From: JALNZF01 sp049793155
GTDB lineage: Bacteria > Nitrospirota > UBA9217
Direction: 5' to 3'
Assembly (NCBI GenBank): GCA_049793155.1
Contig: JBARBN010000069.1
Coordinates: 1-16,880, forward strand
DNA length: 16,880 bases
The translations under genes were made by a program, and so were the position numbers. The notes under the pieces are model-generated. The model made no database searches and was not told the DNA's origin. It saw only the letters and a program-made list of their open reading frames with translations. Positions 15,556-16,880 of the stretch are shown here, piece after piece. The first letter of the stretch is position 1; each line of letters starts with the position of its first letter.

Positions 15556-15584
15556 TATATACCCATACCGTCTGGTTCTGTCAA
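15556..15584 (-). promoter_or_regulatory. Promoter of htpG
   Basis: On the minus strand a perfect TTGACA and TATATA are separated by 17 nt (TTGACA is the complement of 15579-15584). The leader to the htpG ATG would be about 90 nt. Confidence 0.75.
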
Positions 15585-15627
15585 GGGGTTTGATGACGAA
15601 TAGATAAACCGGTGTCTGGAGAGAGAG

Positions 15628-15732
15628 ATGCTATTTCAGATCGCATTTCAGCGGATTCTCGATCGTATCGTAGCCGATGCCATATGGCATTTCCCGTCAG
15701 CCGCCGACGGAAATCGCATTACCGGTGATTAA
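15628..15732 (+). CDS. Possible 34-residue small ORF
   Basis: An ATG with GGAG 6 nt upstream opens a 34-codon frame ending in TAA at 15732, reading MLFQIAFQRILDRIVADAIW and on to a polar tail with FPSAADGN. The first 20 residues could form an amphipathic helix. It sits between the two divergent promoters. The frame is short, and its central part lies over a palindrome, which argues for a non-coding role. Treat as a weak candidate. Confidence 0.2.
   Translation: MLFQIAFQRILDRIVADAIWHFPSAADGNRITGD
15677..15716. repeat. Palindrome and adjoining hairpin in the htpG/lipoprotein divergent region
   Basis: ATGCCATATGGCAT (15677-15690) is a perfect 14-bp palindrome. Directly after it ATTTCCCGTC and GACGGAAAT (15689-15697 region to 15716) can pair with one bulge. 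The palindrome has the form of a dimeric-regulator operator and lies between the htpG promoter and the lipoprotein promoter. Confidence 0.4.
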
Positions 15733-15738
15733 ATTCAG

Positions 15739-15766
15739 TTGATTTTTTCAAGAAAAGGAATATAAT
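15739..15766 (+). promoter_or_regulatory. Promoter of the small lipoprotein gene
   Basis: TTGATT and a perfect TATAAT are separated by 16 nt. Transcription would start near 15773, which gives a leader of about 170 nt before the ATG at 15944. Confidence 0.65.
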
Positions 15767-15772
15767 TCTGCC

Positions 15773-15943
15773 GTTTTGCGTTTATACCGCGGACCTGAAC
15801 CCGGCAGCCTGGTACGGGCCGGTACTTTTATGGCCCGCTCTATTCAAAAGTCATCATTGTTGCAGTGCGTTTATCATCTCATTTATCTTATTGCAAAAAG
15901 CGCGCTGCAGTTACTCTCATGGGAAGAAGGGGGGTGAATTAAC
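15773..15943 (+). promoter_or_regulatory. Long structured 5' leader of the lipoprotein gene
   Basis: Two hairpins are visible. CGGGCC (15815-15820) pairs with GGCCCG (15832-15837) around 11 nt. TGCAGTGCG (15861-15869) pairs with CGCGCTGCA (15901-15909) with one G-U pair and a 31-nt AT-rich loop. The second ends about 20 nt before the G-rich ribosome site (GGGGGGTGA). I do not recognise a known riboswitch. No T-run follows the hairpins, so control of translation or stability is more likely than attenuation. Confidence 0.4.
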
Positions 15944-16105
15944 ATGAAGAAGATCAGCGCAATCATAGCAGTGCTGGCTGTAGCTGCGGTTTTCGCTTTT
16001 GCTGGATGCCAGAAGCAGGAAGCCCCGAAGCCTGCGGAGCAGTCGACAACTCCTGCATCAGCTCCGACCTCGACGATGCCTGCGGCAACACCCGGAATGA
16101 AGTAG
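15944..16105 (+). CDS. Small lipoprotein, 53 residues
   Basis: The only well-supported plus-strand gene. The product starts MKKISAIIAVLAVAAVFAFA and then GCQ, a lipoprotein signal with lipobox FAGC (Cys22). The mature chain is just 32 residues, rich in Pro, Ala, Thr and Ser (KQEAPKPAEQSTTPASAPTS), with no folded domain expected. After lipidation it would be anchored in the membrane; the +2 residue is Gln, not Asp, which by the E. coli rule favours the outer membrane. The ATG at 15944 follows GGGGGGTGA at good spacing. The gene has its own promoter, a long structured leader and an intrinsic terminator, so it is a complete single-gene unit. Tiny lipoproteins of this sort (entericidin-like in size) have varied or unknown roles; none is assigned here. 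Confidence 0.9.
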   Translation: MKKISAIIAVLAVAAVFAFAGCQKQEAPKPAEQSTTPASAPTSTMPAATPGMK

Positions 16106-16126
16106 TGTTCCGAAAGGCTGACCACC

Positions 16127-16160
16127 AAAGGCCCTCCGGTTTGTCCGGGGGGCTTTTTCT
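16127..16160 (+). terminator. Intrinsic terminator of the lipoprotein gene
   Basis: AAAGGCCCTCCGG pairs with CCGGGGGGCTTT (one bulged base and one G-T pair) around a short TTTGT loop, followed by a T-run ending CTATTG. It begins about 20 nt after the stop codon. Confidence 0.88.
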
Positions 16161-16239
16161 ATTGTTGTCGGTTCAATTTTGGTGATTGTCCCGGTGATCC
16201 TTCCGGAAACCCTCTGTCATTGATGGAAAGAATATGCCT

Positions 16240-16262
16240 CGCAGATACGCAGAGAGCGCAGA
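16240..16262. repeat. Three spaced copies of CGCAGA
   Basis: CGCAGA occurs at 16240, 16248 and 16257 with 2- and 3-nt spacers. Similar short CGCAGAG-type runs occur between genes in many environmental genomes, from general experience. Nothing else is seen from 16161 to 16360. Confidence 0.5.
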
Positions 16263-16384
16263 GTAAGAATAACTTATTCGGATCTTCTGACTTTTATGTG
16301 GGTCGTTTAATAGCAAGTACCGCTATTTATTAAACATCAATAGTCTGTTTTCTTGAGATTATCTCAGTTGGCACTTGTCCGACT

Positions 16385-16850
16385 TGTGCATCGATTTTTT
16401 TGGGCAGCTAATCACTCGGCCACGCAGCGTGCTCGTTTTTTTTGCACATCCCCTTCGCGTCCTGGCATTTTTGACCCGTCTGAGGCCACGTCCGCTCGCC
16501 CGCGTTAACTTTGCCTGCGGCCTCAGACAGTACGCGTTCGCCCTGTGGGACGCTTCCTTAGGCCAAGACGGGTGCCCAAAAATATCGTAAGGGTCGCTCC
16601 GGGGACGTGCGGGGTTGGGGTAAATCTTAATTCTGCCATTCCCGGCGCGGGGGAACGGCAGAACTCTTTGCCTTTCCAGAAGCCCCTGCATCCCATGAAC
16701 AGGTTCGCGCACAAGCATGGTAGGTAGAAAAGACCGATGCTGCAACAAAGCCAGGCAGACACGGCCGAGCCCGTTCCACCAGGCGAGGGTGGAGTGATGC
16801 GATGCTCGAAAAGGCTTGTTATTAGTACCGGCAATCATGCCCCTGCGCGG
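16385..16850 (-). ncRNA. Hairpin-rich non-coding element, candidate structured RNA or dispersed repeat
   Basis: No believable protein is encoded. The longest frame (16359-16838, minus) has a biased Arg/Lys/Ser composition, no domain and no good ribosome site. Instead at least three hairpins are seen. The strongest, 16629-16665, has a 15-bp stem and 7-nt loop. In the minus-strand RNA all 15 positions pair with two G-U, but in the plus-strand RNA those two are A-C mismatches, so the minus strand is the likelier transcript. A second structure uses 16467-16487 and 16561-16583 (blocks of 7, 8 and 4 bp). A third is TCCACC/GGTGGA at 16775-16793. The limits are approximate. It may be a dispersed repeat family rather than a single RNA gene. 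Confidence 0.4.
16478..16528 (-). repeat. Perfect 10-bp inverted repeat within the right-end element
   Basis: GTCTGAGGCC (16478-16487) and GGCCTCAGAC (16519-16528) are perfect complements with a 31-nt spacer. The left arm also belongs to the longer imperfect stem with 16561-16583, so the two pairings exclude each other. Confidence 0.7.
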
Positions 16851-16880
16851 AGCTGTGAACTGGGGTGCAGAAAAAAAATA

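Noticed and set aside
16359..16838. 159-codon minus-strand frame, and the matching plus-strand 71-codon frame at 16375-16590
   Set aside because: Both lie over the hairpin-rich element, lack ribosome sites and domains, and have odd Arg/Cys/Ser composition. Non-coding structure explains the region better.
16385..16850. Idea that the right-end element is a group II intron fragment or an integron attC site
   Set aside because: I found no domain V hairpin, no reverse transcriptase and no attC core pair in the right arrangement.

Overview
The window reads as chromosomal DNA of a free-living Gram-negative bacterium, probably an anaerobic or microaerophilic lineage. The evidence is Sec and Tat signal peptides, a lipobox lipoprotein, a Spy/CpxP-type periplasmic protein and a Tat-exported aldo/keto reductase with two [4Fe-4S] motifs. 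The protein styles fit Nitrospirota or Desulfobacterota, but no taxonomic marker gene is present, so this is inference. Almost every gene is on the minus strand, so the loci below are given in transcription order, right to left. I saw no CRISPR array, tRNA, rRNA, transposase or phage gene.

Positions 16161-16880 hold no convincing protein gene. They hold a hairpin-rich element of about 450 bp whose folding looks better in the minus-strand RNA. Left of it, on the plus strand, is a 53-residue lipoprotein gene (15944-16105). It has its own promoter, a leader of about 170 nt with two hairpins, and an intrinsic terminator. htpG (Hsp90) diverges from it with a good sigma-70-type promoter and is followed by a cytidylate-kinase-like gene. 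Past a REP-like palindrome comes a pair: a Tat-exported Fe-S aldo/keto reductase, then a secreted DUF6599-type protein. An NAD(P)H/FMN nitroreductase with its own promoter follows.

From 9648 down to 7589 lie three genes for exported proteins: a YajG-like protein, a 99-residue two-cysteine protein and a methionine-rich Spy-like protein. The last two each end in an intrinsic terminator.

From 7453 to the left edge is a sugar-catabolism cluster. In order it holds zinc glucose dehydrogenase, sugar-porter MFS transporter, glucose-6-phosphate dehydrogenase, class I fructose-bisphosphate aldolase, universal stress protein, HAD hydrolase and acetate kinase (cut by the window edge). Together they suggest sugar uptake, oxidation at C1 either free or as the 6-phosphate, triose/hexose phosphate exchange, and ATP production from acetyl phosphate. 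That set would be explained by a phosphoketolase route with the phosphoketolase gene just outside the window, but this is a prediction.

No clearly new system is proven here. The items most worth a second look are the structured element at the right end, the structured leader of the small lipoprotein, and the Tat Fe-S reductase/DUF6599 pair.
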